Assembly: GCA_019347725.1 (NCBI GenBank)
Contig: JAHWKV010000042.1
Span: forward strand, 1 to 7,277
DNA from: Actinomycetota bacterium
GTDB lineage: Bacteria > Actinomycetota > CADDZG01 > JAHWKV01
Length of the DNA stretch: 7,277 nt
Direction of reading: 5' to 3'
Position 1 is the stretch's first letter. Every line of letters begins with the position of its first letter. Positions 1 to 6,536 of the stretch are shown piece after piece. A program made the position numbers and the translations under genes. The notes below the pieces were generated by a model. It ran no database searches, was not told the origin of the DNA, and saw only the letters and a list, made by a program, of their open reading frames with translations.

Positions 1-1542
1 GTACTGTTCGAAGTCGCCGTGCTCGCACTGCATATTCTTGAGGTGGTGGGCGATCTGCTCGTCGTTGCGCTCGATCGTCTGCTCCACTACCACCACCGAC
101 TTGTCCGCCCGGTACTGGGCAAACGACGAGTTCAGCAGATGCTCGGCCTCCTCCCGCCGGTAATTGCGCACCAGGTTGGTCGCCATGTTGTACGAGGGCA
201 TAAAGGAGGAGATCAACGGGAAGGACCGCGCCGACGCCAGTCCGGCGATCTGGCGAAAAGGTATGTCCGGCTGCTGCGGCACCACCGCGTAGCCGAACGT
301 GTCAATCCCCCGACGGCCGGCCCGGCCCGTCAGCTGAGTGTACTGACCCGGAGTCAGCACCTCGTGGCGCTCGCCGGTGAATTTGTTCAGGCTCTCTATC
401 ACCACGGTACGGGCCGGCATGTTTATGCCCAGCGACAGGGTCTCGGTGGCGAAAGCTACCTTGACCAAGCCCTTTTGGAACAGCTCCTCTACGGTCTCCT
501 TGAAGACGGGGATCAGCCCGGCGTGGTGAGGCGCCAGACCGCAGGTAAGGGCCTCTAGCCACCGGTCGTAGCCCAAGACGTCCAGGTCGGCCGAATCAAG
601 GTAGGCGCACCGGGTCTCGGCTATCTCCCTGATCTGTTTTCGCTCGTCCTGGTCGGTCAGACGCACCCCGTCCCGCATGCACTGCTCGACCGCGGCGTCG
701 CAGCCCTTGCGCGAGAAGATGAAGTAGATCGCAGGCAGCATGTCTTGCGAGTCCAGCAGGCGCGCTACATCGGCCCGGCGCGCGAGCCGGCGTCCCGGCG
801 AGCGGCGACGGCCCGGCCGTCCGCGCTGCGGCCGGCGCACCGGCTTGTCCCAGTTGGACCGGCCCTCACGCTGCGATATCTCGGGGTTGGGTTGCCGCTC
901 GTGACCGGCGCCGACGAACATGGGGAGCAGCTCGCCGTCGATCAGGTAGGTCTGGTGGAGTTCGACCATACGTTTGGTTTCGGTGACCACCCGGGTCGGT
1001 CCCCGTATGGTCTCAAGCCAGTCGGCGAACTCCTGCGAGTTGGAAAGCGTCGCCGACAAGGCGATGAGCTTAACGTCGACCGGGAGGTGAATGATCACCT
1101 CTTCCCAGACGGCGCCCCGATAGCGGTCCTGCAGGTAGTGCACCTCGTCCAGCACCACGAACCTGAGCCCCCGCAGCATCTCCGAGCGGGCGTAGATCAT
1201 GTTGCGCAGGACCTCGGTGGTCATCACGACAACCGGGGCCGCAGCGTTGATCGAATTGTCACCTGTCAGCAGCCCCACCTGGTCGGCGCCGTGGATGCGC
1301 ACCAGGTCGGAGAACTTCTGGTTGGACAGGGCTTTCAGGGGGGTTGTGTAGAAGACCTTGCCGGAGGTCTGCAGCACCGTCCACACACCAAACTCCCCCA
1401 CCACGGTCTTGCCCGAGCCGGTCGGCGCGCAGACCAGAACGCTCTCGCCTTGAGCGATCGATTCGCACGCCGTTCGTTGAAAGGGATCGAAGCCGAACGA
1501 GTAACTGGACTCGAAAGCTTCGAGCTGTGGTGAGAGTGACAA
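1..1542 (-). CDS. helY: HelY-type Ski2/Mtr4-like DExH RNA helicase (3' end beyond window)
   Basis: This is an ATP-dependent superfamily 2 helicase of the Ski2/Mtr4 group, expected to unwind structured RNA in the cytoplasm. The first 514 codons are visible; mycobacterial HelY has about 900, so the C-terminal region lies off the left edge. Both RecA-like domains can be read: FDPFQ (residues 18-22), Walker A APTGSGKT (39-46), DEVH (132-135), SAT (163-165), motif V TETLSLGIN (366-374) and motif VI QLTGRAGRRG (403-412). The linker between the domains holds an Arg-rich stretch (235-256, 11 Arg in 22 residues). The start is taken as TTG at 1542: the frame is closed by a TAG at 1552-1554, no ATG or GTG precedes the FDPFQ motif, and only a weak AGG lies upstream. 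The gap to the upstream gene's stop is 9 nt, which suggests translational coupling. Family assignment is firm; the exact start is less so. Confidence 0.93.
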   Translation of the reverse strand, partial: MSLSPQLEAFESSYSFGFDPFQRTACESIAQGESVLVCAPTGSGKTVVGEFGVWTVLQTSGKVFYTTPLKALSNQKFSDLVRIHGADQVGLLTGDNSINAAAPVVVMTTEVLRNMIYARSEMLRGLRFVVLDEVHYLQDRYRGAVWEEVIIHLPVDVKLIALSATLSNSQEFADWLETIRGPTRVVTETKRMVELHQTYLIDGELLPMFVGAGHERQPNPEISQREGRSNWDKPVRRPQRGRPGRRRSPGRRLARRADVARLLDSQDMLPAIYFIFSRKGCDAAVEQCMRDGVRLTDQDERKQIREIAETRCAYLDSADLDVLGYDRWLEALTCGLAPHHAGLIPVFKETVEELFQKGLVKVAFATETLSLGINMPARTVVIESLNKFTGERHEVLTPGQYTQLTGRAGRRGIDTFGYAVVPQQPDIPFRQIAGLASARSFPLISSFMPSYNMATNLVRNYRREEAEHLLNSSFAQYRADKSVVVVEQTIERNDEQIAHHLKNMQCEHGDFEQY

Positions 1543-1551
1543 GGTACCTAG

Positions 1552-2376
1552 CTAGCCCGTGGGCTGCGGTTCGGGAGACTCCTCGGTTTCGGTCGTCGGC
1601 ACAGGTAGCGGTCCAGCCTCTTCGGCCGGGCCTTCTTCGGGGATTTCCGGGGATACCTCCGACTCGGACTCCTGGGGCGGGGGCGGAGGTAGCGGAGCCT
1701 CCTCTTCTGGTAACTGCACACCGGGCAGGTCGGCCGGTGGGTCGTTAACCCCGAGCTCGTTTTGCGCATCCACGAAGCGGCGTTCGGCCATCGCCAGGAC
1801 CGCCGAGCCGTGTATGAGCTCGTTACGGGCCAGCACCAGGGCGTCCTCGCGCCGGGCGGCGTCTTCGATCGCCGGCGCCAGCGCAAACGTTTTGGCTGCA
1901 TCGGTGAAGATGAGCGCGCTTTGCACGAACAGGCCCCTGGCCTCGATTAGCTTTTCCATGTCCTCGGGCACCTCGGTGTCTCTTATGCCCTGGTGCAACT
2001 CGCGAAACGACTCCACCCAGCTATCGGCCTGCTGCTGGAACTCCTCCTCGGGCAGTTCGCCGGCCAGGTAGGCGCCGGGGCTGGCACTGACCTGTTCAAA
2101 TGTCGCGGGTAGGTCGGCGTTCAAGAGTTGGACCCGGCGCTCGAACTGGCCGATGATGCGGGCGCGCCGCTCCCGCTCGTCGGCGTTAGCGGCAAGGTCC
2201 ATCCCGACCTTGGTGAAGAACGCGATTAAAAACAGCAGCACCACGGCGATAATCGCCTGGTTCTTACGCCTCTTGTACCACACGACGTCCTCCCGAACCG
2301 GAGCAGTTACAGGCGCGGGTAGGGCCCCTTTAGCTTTGACCGTCTTGCGGGGTGGGGGCTGATTAGACTTAGGCAT
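1552..2376 (-). CDS. unrecognised single-pass membrane protein with Pro/Glu-rich tail
   Basis: I do not recognise a family for this 274-residue protein. The first 38 residues are Pro/Lys-rich and end in a basic patch (YKRRKNQ, 34-40), followed by one hydrophobic helix at about 41-55. By the positive-inside rule this is an uncleaved anchor with the rest of the protein outside. Residues 60-205 are rich in Glu, Arg, Ala and Leu and probably mainly helical. Residues 212-274 are a low-complexity Pro/Glu/Ser tail with a run of prolines, typical of a disordered or wall-spanning region. It lies between the Tat subunit gene (54 nt upstream) and helY (9 nt downstream), the place tatC holds in Mycobacterium, but a single helix rules out TatC itself, which has six. 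The ATG has no Shine-Dalgarno sequence; a TAGACT box lies 8 nt upstream. The real-gene call rests on length, coherent composition and operon position. Confidence 0.8.
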   Translation of the reverse strand: MPKSNQPPPRKTVKAKGALPAPVTAPVREDVVWYKRRKNQAIIAVVLLFLIAFFTKVGMDLAANADERERRARIIGQFERRVQLLNADLPATFEQVSASPGAYLAGELPEEEFQQQADSWVESFRELHQGIRDTEVPEDMEKLIEARGLFVQSALIFTDAAKTFALAPAIEDAARREDALVLARNELIHGSAVLAMAERRFVDAQNELGVNDPPADLPGVQLPEEEAPLPPPPPQESESEVSPEIPEEGPAEEAGPLPVPTTETEESPEPQPTG

Positions 2377-2384
2377 GCGGCCAG

Positions 2385-2390
2385 AGTCTA
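2385..2390 (-). promoter_or_regulatory. possible -10 box (TAGACT) for the membrane-protein gene
   Basis: TAGACT fits TANNNT and ends 8 nt before the ATG at 2376. That places a transcription start at or next to the start codon, giving a leaderless or near-leaderless transcript for a gene with no ribosome binding site. No -35 is convincing. The gene may instead be read only from the Tat-gene promoter. Confidence 0.3.
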
Positions 2391-2430
2391 ACCGACCGGC
2401 AGCTCGGCGCGGACGGTTACGGTTGAGCCG

Positions 2431-2727
2431 CTACCGCGGTCCAGGTCGCGGCTGATCCGGATTTTGGGTGCTCTGGTCGGTTTCGGGGGTGGACTTGGTG
2501 GCCCGGGGCGTTGAGGAGTCGCTGGACTTGGAGGTCTTAGACTTAGGCTCGTAGGAGTTCAGATCCAGCTCCGACTGCAGATCGCGGGTGATGTCGCCGG
2601 TGACTTTTTTAAACTCCCTCACCGCGTGGGCCACGTGGCGAGCCATTTCGGGTAGCTTTTGGGGTCCGAATACCAGCAGTCCGAAGATGGCTATCACGAG
2701 CATCTCCATCGGGCCGAAGTTACCCAT
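2431..2727 (-). CDS. tatA: Sec-independent (twin-arginine) translocase subunit, TatA/TatB family
   Basis: TatA/TatB-family proteins act with TatC to move folded twin-arginine proteins across the cytoplasmic membrane; TatA forms the pore and TatB helps bind substrate. This 98-residue protein has the family layout: a short N-terminus, a hydrophobic helix (about 6-20) with Glu at position 8, an FGP hinge (20-22) followed by QKLPEMAR, an amphipathic helix (about 24-45), and a charged Ser/Thr/Lys/Pro-rich tail. The Glu in the helix and GPQ(K/R)LP lean towards TatB, while the position ahead of helY matches actinobacterial tatA, so the symbol is tentative. ATG at 2727 has a good ribosome binding site. 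It is the first gene of the minus-strand run and is divergent from the XRE gene, with 95 nt between them. No tatC is visible in the window. Confidence 0.88.
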   Translation of the reverse strand: MGNFGPMEMLVIAIFGLLVFGPQKLPEMARHVAHAVREFKKVTGDITRDLQSELDLNSYEPKSKTSKSSDSSTPRATKSTPETDQSTQNPDQPRPGPR

Positions 2728-2733
2728 GTGCCG

Positions 2734-2740
2734 CCCCCTT
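2734..2740 (-). promoter_or_regulatory. ribosome binding site of the Tat gene
   Basis: AAGGGGG on the minus strand lies 6 nt before the ATG at 2727 and fixes that start. It contrasts with the neighbouring genes, which lack such a site. Confidence 0.6.
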
Positions 2741-2772
2741 GCCCTTCCATCGGGTGTGCGTCTCTGCTACCC

Positions 2773-2778
2773 ATTCTA
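2773..2778 (-). promoter_or_regulatory. probable -10 box (TAGAAT) of the tat-helY run
   Basis: TAGAAT differs from TATAAT by one base and lies in the divergent gap between the Tat gene and the XRE gene. A start near 2766 would leave a leader of about 38 nt containing the ribosome binding site. No good -35 lies at 16-18 nt; a TTGGCG is present at a 21-nt spacing, which is too far. Confidence 0.45.
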
Positions 2779-2810
2779 GACACTTAGCCCAGGCGCGCTC
2801 GCCAAACTGA

Positions 2811-2816
2811 TATGTT
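2811..2816 (+). promoter_or_regulatory. possible -10 box (TATGTT) giving a leaderless XRE-gene mRNA
   Basis: TATGTT fits TANNNT, and six bases separate it from the ATG at 2823, so transcription would begin at the A of the start codon. The gene has no Shine-Dalgarno sequence, as expected for a leaderless message. No -35 is evident. Confidence 0.45.
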
Positions 2817-2822
2817 GATTCA

Positions 2823-3548
2823 ATGGACGAGGCAAAGAGCCTTGGGCACCTTCTCGGCGACCGGCTCAAGCAGTTCCGGGAAGAGCAAGGGCTGTCCCCC
2901 GAGGAATTCGCCCGCAAGGCCAAGGAAGTTGGCCTTCCCTGGTCGCGTTTCACCGTTAACGCATTTGAAAAGGGTCTGCGCAAGCAAATCGCCCTGGAGG
3001 AGTTGCTGCTGCTGTCCTATGCCTTTCGGGTAGAGCCCGGCGACTGGTTCGTTGGCAACGGCTGGGCAAAGCTCTCCGACGACGCCCGGGCCAGCTTGGG
3101 CGTAATCCGAGCCATGCTGGCCGGCAGCAGCCCTACCGATCACTGGACCAGGATCAGCCAGCGGGAGTGGGACGTACCCGAGTTCAAGGACGCTCCGGGG
3201 GTGGTGCACGCACAGTTCGAGCGTATGAACGCCAAACTGCGCCGGGTCCGGGACTCCCTCGGCGACGGAGCCTCTACCGAGACCGCCATCAAGGCCGTGG
3301 AGGCCGCGGCGGGACCGGTCGAGGTAAAGGCCGCGTACAAGTTCCAGGTTGAGCCGCTCGATGTATCCACGGCAGCCTTCCGCAACTGGGGGCACAGCCT
3401 GACCCAGGAAAGGGACTCCCGCTTTGGGGAGGCCGCCCGCATGCTGTCGTTCCGCAACCTTTTGGCCAGCCGGAGGCACGTGACCCGAAACCTCCTTCGG
3501 GAGCTGGCCCCCGTGGTCAAGCGCAAGAAGCTCACTCCCCGACTCTAA
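2823..3548 (+). CDS. XRE-family helix-turn-helix DNA-binding protein with unknown C-terminal region
   Basis: This 241-residue protein starts with a Cro/CI-type helix-turn-helix domain (about residues 9-72). LGDRLKQFREEQGLSPEEFA gives helices 1 and 2, SRFTVNAFEKGLRK the recognition-helix region and nearby residues, then a Leu-rich closing helix and the FRVEPGDWF extension. The remaining 165 or so residues are charged, mostly helical in character and unassigned, with a very basic end (KRKKLTPR). It is probably a cytoplasmic transcription regulator; its target cannot be read from the sequence. It is divergent from the Tat gene across a 95-nt gap, so it could regulate that promoter or itself. ATG at 2823 has no Shine-Dalgarno sequence but a TATGTT box 6 nt upstream. 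The small gene at 3693 follows in exactly the same frame after a single TAA. Confidence 0.85.
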   Translation: MDEAKSLGHLLGDRLKQFREEQGLSPEEFARKAKEVGLPWSRFTVNAFEKGLRKQIALEELLLLSYAFRVEPGDWFVGNGWAKLSDDARASLGVIRAMLAGSSPTDHWTRISQREWDVPEFKDAPGVVHAQFERMNAKLRRVRDSLGDGASTETAIKAVEAAAGPVEVKAAYKFQVEPLDVSTAAFRNWGHSLTQERDSRFGEAARMLSFRNLLASRRHVTRNLLRELAPVVKRKKLTPRL

Positions 3549-3692
3549 GGGGGCCGGAAGATCCCAACCCCTGACCAAGCACGGCCGGCTCGCTACATCC
3601 TAAGAGACCGAGCGGTCGAATGGTTTTTAAACCACCCTTACGAACCCGGCGGCCCCATCCCCCACGCCATAAAGAAAACCATCGGCGGACCC
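3549..3692 (+). other. stop-free, startless stretch joining the XRE gene and the next gene in frame
   Basis: After the TAA of the XRE gene the same frame stays open for 48 codons up to the ATG at 3693, with no ATG, GTG, TTG or CTG. By my count the GC content at codon positions 1, 2 and 3 is about 65, 54 and 67 percent, a weak coding-like pattern. The translation is protein-like (for example AVEWFLNHPYEPGG). It could be ordinary spacer, the lost N-terminus of the downstream protein, or an extension made by readthrough. It also holds a small inverted repeat at 3621-3634. Confidence 0.4.
3621..3634. repeat. short inverted repeat between the XRE gene and the next gene
   Basis: TGGTT, four bases, then AACCA form a 14-nt inverted repeat in an otherwise GC-rich stretch; a GACC-GAGC-GGTC repeat lies just before it (3606-3617). 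The stems are too short and lack a T-run for a terminator. They could be an operator or chance. Confidence 0.2.
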
Positions 3693-4073
3693 ATGATGTG
3701 GAGCGACCGTCCAGTTTCATCCAAGCAGTTCACAGCCGAGCAGCGTTCCCTGGTATTGCAAGCGGCGCAAGAGATCTGGGATCTATACCTAGATGCCGGC
3801 GGCACCCTTAGCCCGCAGGTCCAACAGAGCGACATCGGCCTGATGCCCATGAACGCGTCTCGGTGGGAAGACCAACGCGAGGAGTGGGCGGCAGCAAAGG
3901 CCATCAGCGCCGGCCCAGCCGGCCGCGATCCTGGAGGAGAGATGTCGCCATGCCGCGGGGAGCGGTTACGCCTGGCGCGCGCCTATCATACGGTCATCAC
4001 CTGGATCGACTACGTGAAGGGCGGTTTGCTGGATGCTTCAGCGGTCTACGACGACGAGGAAGAGCCTCCGTAA
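3693..4073 (+). CDS. small unrecognised protein downstream of the XRE gene
   Basis: This 126-residue soluble protein belongs to no family I recognise. It has an amphipathic helical stretch (FTAEQRSLVLQAAQEIWDLY, residues 13-32), a Gly/Pro-containing middle, a second helical stretch (ERLRLARAYHTVITWIDYVK, 89-108) and an acidic end (YDDEEEPP). There is no signal peptide or membrane segment. The first ATG of an ATGATG pair is used; GGCGGA at 3684-3689 is a poor ribosome binding site that fits the second ATG (3696) better. It follows the XRE gene in the same frame and direction, so the two are probably cotranscribed. The frame is also open upstream to 3549, so the true protein may be longer. The 88-residue frame on the opposite strand here looks less protein-like (many Cys, Ser and Trp). 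Confidence 0.6.
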   Translation: MMWSDRPVSSKQFTAEQRSLVLQAAQEIWDLYLDAGGTLSPQVQQSDIGLMPMNASRWEDQREEWAAAKAISAGPAGRDPGGEMSPCRGERLRLARAYHTVITWIDYVKGGLLDASAVYDDEEEPP

Positions 4074-4088
4074 ATAGCCGTCGATTGT

Positions 4089-4109
4089 CGCCGCCCCTAT
4101 ACGGCGGCG
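4089..4109. repeat. GC-rich stem-loop between convergent gene ends
   Basis: CGCCGCC and GGCGGCG form a perfect 7-bp stem around a 7-nt loop, overlapping the last codons and the stop of typA and lying 16 nt after the plus-strand stop at 4073. No T-run follows on either strand, so it is not a classic intrinsic terminator, although it could slow polymerase or protect 3' ends. Confidence 0.3.
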
Positions 4110-5944
4110 GTGCGGGAGCGGTGGTACGCGCGCAGCCGCTTACGCTGGTCCAGCTCACGCTTGCGCAGCCGGATGTGTTTCGGTGTGATCTCCACCAGTT
4201 CGTCCCCGGCCATGAATTCTAAAGCGGCCTCCAGCGCCAGCGGCCTAGGGGGAACCAGCTTCAGGGCCTCGTCGGACGCATGGGTGCGGATGTTGGTCTT
4301 CTTCTTCTCTTTGGTCGGGTTGACGTTCATGTCCTCCGTGCGGGCGTTCTCACCGATGATCATGCCCTCGTATACCTGCACTCCGGCGCCGACGAACAGC
4401 TCGCCTCGGTCCTGCAGGTCGTACAGAGCGTACGCGGTGGTCTCTCCCATGCGATCCGCCACGAGAGCACCGGTCATTCGGTGCGGGATCTCCCCCGCCC
4501 ACGGCTCGTAGCCGGCGAAATTCGTATGGATGATCGCGGTGCCCCGTGTTTCGGTGAGCATCTCGGAGCGAAAGCCGATCAATCCCCTGGCGGGTACCTT
4601 GAACTCCATACGGGCCCAACCGCTGCCGTGGTTGACCAGGTTGGTCATCTTGCCCTTACGCAGGGCCAAAGACTGCGTCACCACGCCGACAAATTGCTCG
4701 GGCAGATCCAGCAGCAACATCTCGAACGGCTCGTGCAGTTGGTCGTCGATGGTCTTGGTGATGACTTCGGGCTTGGAGACCTGTAACTCGTAGCCCTCCC
4801 GGCGCATCGACTCTATGAGGATGGCCATCTGCAGCTCTCCCCTGCCCCGCACCTCGGTGGCATCGGGAGAGCCGGTGTCCTCCAGCAGAATCGAGACGTT
4901 ACCTAAGACCTCGCGCTCCAGCCGCGCTTTGAGGTGGCGGCTGGTGACGAACTTGCCGTCCTTGCCGGACAAAGGCGAGGTGTTTACTCCGAAGGTCATC
5001 CGGATGGTCGGCTCGTCTATCTGCATAACCGGCATGGGCCGGGGGTCCTGCGGATCGGAGACGGTCTCGCCGACGGTGGCGATGTCCAGTCCGGCTATTG
5101 AGCAGATGTCGCCGGGCCCGGCCACCGAGATCTCTTCGTACTGCAGACCCGTGTGTGAAAACATTTTGGTAATCCGAAAGGGCTCGTTGCTGCCGTCGCG
5201 ATGGCAAAGAGCTACCTGGTCTCCGCTGGACATCTCGCCGTTGAAAACCCGGCCGACGGCCAGCCTCCCCACGTAGGGGTCGGCGGCCAGGTTGGTCACC
5301 AAAAACTGCAGCTTGGCCTCCGGGTCGTAGGACGGGGCCGGGGTCACCTTGGAGATGACCTCAAACAACGGAACCAAATCCACCCCGGGTTGGTCGAGGT
5401 CCGTGGTGGCGGTGCCCTTGCGGGCGTCGGTGTATACGACCGGGAAATCGATCTGCTCTTCGCCGGCGTCCAGGTCGATCAGCAGGCTGTAGATCTCGTC
5501 CAGAACCTCGGGGATGCGGGCGTCCGGCCGATCGATCTTGTTGATTACCGGAATTACCGGTATCCCGCGCTCCAGAGCCTTATGCAAGACGTAGCGGGTC
5601 TGCGGCAGCGGTCCCTCCGAGGCGTCGACCAGCAGCAGCGCCGAGTCGACCATCTGCAAAGTGCGCTCCACCTCTCCCCCGAAGTCGGCGTGGCCGGGAG
5701 TGTCACAAATATTGATGTGGATACCGTCGTAGAGAATAGCGGTCTGCTTGGCCAAAATGGTGATGCCCCGCTCACGCTCCTGATCCATCGAGTCCATGAC
5801 CCTCTCGATGACCTCTTGGTTCTCGCGCCACACCCCGGACTGCTGAAGCATGGCGTCCACCAGGGTCGTCTTACCGTGGTCTACGTGAGCGATGATGGCG
5901 ACGTTGCGTACGTCGGTGCGTAACGCTGTGTTTTTTGGGGTCAT
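4097..5944 (-). CDS. typA: TypA/BipA ribosome-associated translational GTPase
   Basis: TypA/BipA is an EF-G-like GTPase that binds the ribosome and supports 50S assembly, mostly under stress or cold. The 615 residues match the usual family length of about 605-615, so the gene is complete. The GTPase motifs are intact: AHVDHGKTT (19-27), RGITI (59-63), DTPGH (81-85) and NKID (135-138). A beta-barrel domain follows at about 205-300, EF-G-like domains III and V to about 480, and the TypA-specific C-terminal domain after that, containing [22 protein letters not shown] and the basic end. ATG at 5944 gives the usual short lead to the G1 motif. No proper Shine-Dalgarno sequence is present (only GAGAG touching the ATG); TACTCT lies 6 nt upstream, so the mRNA may be leaderless. 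An inverted repeat at 5949-5967 covers this spot. It is divergent from the LiaF-like gene and convergent with the plus-strand pair. Confidence 0.97.
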   Translation of the reverse strand: MTPKNTALRTDVRNVAIIAHVDHGKTTLVDAMLQQSGVWRENQEVIERVMDSMDQERERGITILAKQTAILYDGIHINICDTPGHADFGGEVERTLQMVDSALLLVDASEGPLPQTRYVLHKALERGIPVIPVINKIDRPDARIPEVLDEIYSLLIDLDAGEEQIDFPVVYTDARKGTATTDLDQPGVDLVPLFEVISKVTPAPSYDPEAKLQFLVTNLAADPYVGRLAVGRVFNGEMSSGDQVALCHRDGSNEPFRITKMFSHTGLQYEEISVAGPGDICSIAGLDIATVGETVSDPQDPRPMPVMQIDEPTIRMTFGVNTSPLSGKDGKFVTSRHLKARLEREVLGNVSILLEDTGSPDATEVRGRGELQMAILIESMRREGYELQVSKPEVITKTIDDQLHEPFEMLLLDLPEQFVGVVTQSLALRKGKMTNLVNHGSGWARMEFKVPARGLIGFRSEMLTETRGTAIIHTNFAGYEPWAGEIPHRMTGALVADRMGETTAYALYDLQDRGELFVGAGVQVYEGMIIGENARTEDMNVNPTKEKKKTNIRTHASDEALKLVPPRPLALEAALEFMAGDELVEITPKHIRLRKRELDQRKRLRAYHRSRTAAV

Positions 5945-5948
5945 CTCT

Positions 5949-5967
5949 CAAGAGTACTCGACTCTTG
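5949..5967. promoter_or_regulatory. perfect inverted repeat and possible -10 box before typA
   Basis: CAAGAGT, five bases, then ACTCTTG form a 7-bp perfect inverted repeat starting 4 nt upstream of the typA ATG. On the minus strand it contains TACTCT (5956 to 5951), a TANNNT box exactly 6 nt from the ATG. The repeat could be an operator overlapping a leaderless typA promoter, or a hairpin if transcription starts further up. It also lies at the presumed start of the divergent LiaF-like gene. Confidence 0.4.
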
Positions 5968-6355
5968 CAGACAGGTTCGGGCGAGCGCAGCCACACCCCT
6001 GCAGCCGTAGAGGATCTGGACGATCAAGAGCTTTTTGCCGGCGATCTAACGGTGGATCTAACCGACATGCGCTGGGATGACCAAAACCAGCTTCCCGCCG
6101 AGCCGGGTCTGGAGGTAGTCTTCGGTCAGATAAACGTGGTCGTGCCAAGTGACGTCACAGTCGAATTCGACGGCCGGGCGCTGGCGGGCCAGGTGAGTCT
6201 ATTCAACCGCCACAACGCAGGATTGAAGGCTCATATGCAAACATGTAGCCGACGGCGACGACGATGGACCTCGCCTCGTCCTCGACACAGAGGTGCTCTG
6301 CGGACAGATCAACGTCGAAAGGGCTTCCACTCCGGCAAGGCAGGTACGGCCATGA
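5965..6355 (+). pseudogene. LiaF-C-like (cell-wall stress response) domain gene with apparent +1 frameshift
   Basis: The translation from about 6019 resembles the C-terminal domain of LiaF/YvqF-type envelope-stress proteins: DLTVDLTD, then VVFGQINVVVPSDVTVEF. This frame carries on to about 6240 and then turns into Arg-rich nonsense. The next frame, open from 6227, supplies the missing end, LVLDTEVLCGQINVERA, and stops with TGA at 6353-6355. Removing one A from the AAA at 6239-6241 restores a single frame with AHMQHVADGDDDGPRLVLD across the join. GQINV occurs twice, once in each frame, with synonymous third-base changes, so both halves are truly coding. The TGA overlaps the ATG of the next gene (ATGA), which supports the second frame as the real end. 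The start is unclear: TTG at 5965 is chosen, TTG at 5935 is possible, and neither has a ribosome binding site. No membrane helices precede the domain. It may be a true pseudogene, a sequencing error in a short A-run, or programmed frameshifting. Confidence 0.72.
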
Positions 6356-6534
6356 AGCGGCATAAGTTCGACACGGTGTCCTTTGCCTTCGGGGCCTTCT
6401 TCCTGGTCGTGGCGGTGCTGGCGCTTTTCAGCGAGACGCGGCTCCTTGACGTTATTAGGACGGGCTGGCCGCTGCTGCTGGTGGCGCTGGGATTAGGAAT
6501 CTTGTTTTCAGCCCGAAGACAGCAGGACGGTTGA
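6352..6534 (+). CDS. two-helix membrane protein, LiaI/LiaF-N-like
   Basis: This 60-residue protein has two hydrophobic helices at about 9-25 and 38-54, a basic N-terminus (MKRHK) and a basic C-terminal end (ARRQQ), so both ends should be cytoplasmic. The second helix reads GWPLLLVALGLGILF, like the W-P-L-L-L-(x)n-G pattern of LiaI/LiaF-type membrane segments. Its ATG overlaps the TGA of the preceding LiaF-C-like gene, and AGGCAGG lies 6 nt or so upstream. Because of the frameshift upstream, this gene is by accident in frame with the first half of that gene and appears as the tail of one 199-codon ORF. I think the ATG at 6352 is the true start, since the residues just before it are Arg-rich and not domain-like. 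It probably works with the LiaF-like protein at the membrane (inference). Confidence 0.75.
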   Translation: MKRHKFDTVSFAFGAFFLVVAVLALFSETRLLDVIRTGWPLLLVALGLGILFSARRQQDG

Positions 6535-6536
6535 AC

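Noticed and set aside
745..1533. Long plus-strand ORF opposite helY
   Set aside because: Its translation is compositionally biased and family-less, while the opposite strand carries every helicase motif; it is a shadow frame of GC-rich coding DNA.
2389..2419. TAACCG and CGGTTA inverted repeat between the Tat gene and the next gene
   Set aside because: Only 6-bp arms with a 19-nt spacer and no T-run; too weak for a terminator or operator claim.
2363..2548. 12-base direct repeat TTAGACTTAGGC at 2363-2374 and 2537-2548
   Set aside because: Both copies lie in coding sequence and encode Pro-Lys-Ser in Lys/Ser/Pro-rich segments of two proteins, so chance or shared composition explains them; nothing suggests an attachment site.
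2820..3578. 252-codon minus-strand ORF opposite the XRE gene
   Set aside because: The plus strand has a clear helix-turn-helix domain and a plausible promoter; the minus frame is a shadow.
5935..6534. Single 199-codon ORF as one membrane protein
   Set aside because: It joins the first half of the LiaF-like domain to the two-helix protein through Arg-rich nonsense; the domain's second half lies in the next frame and ends by ATGA at 6352-6355.
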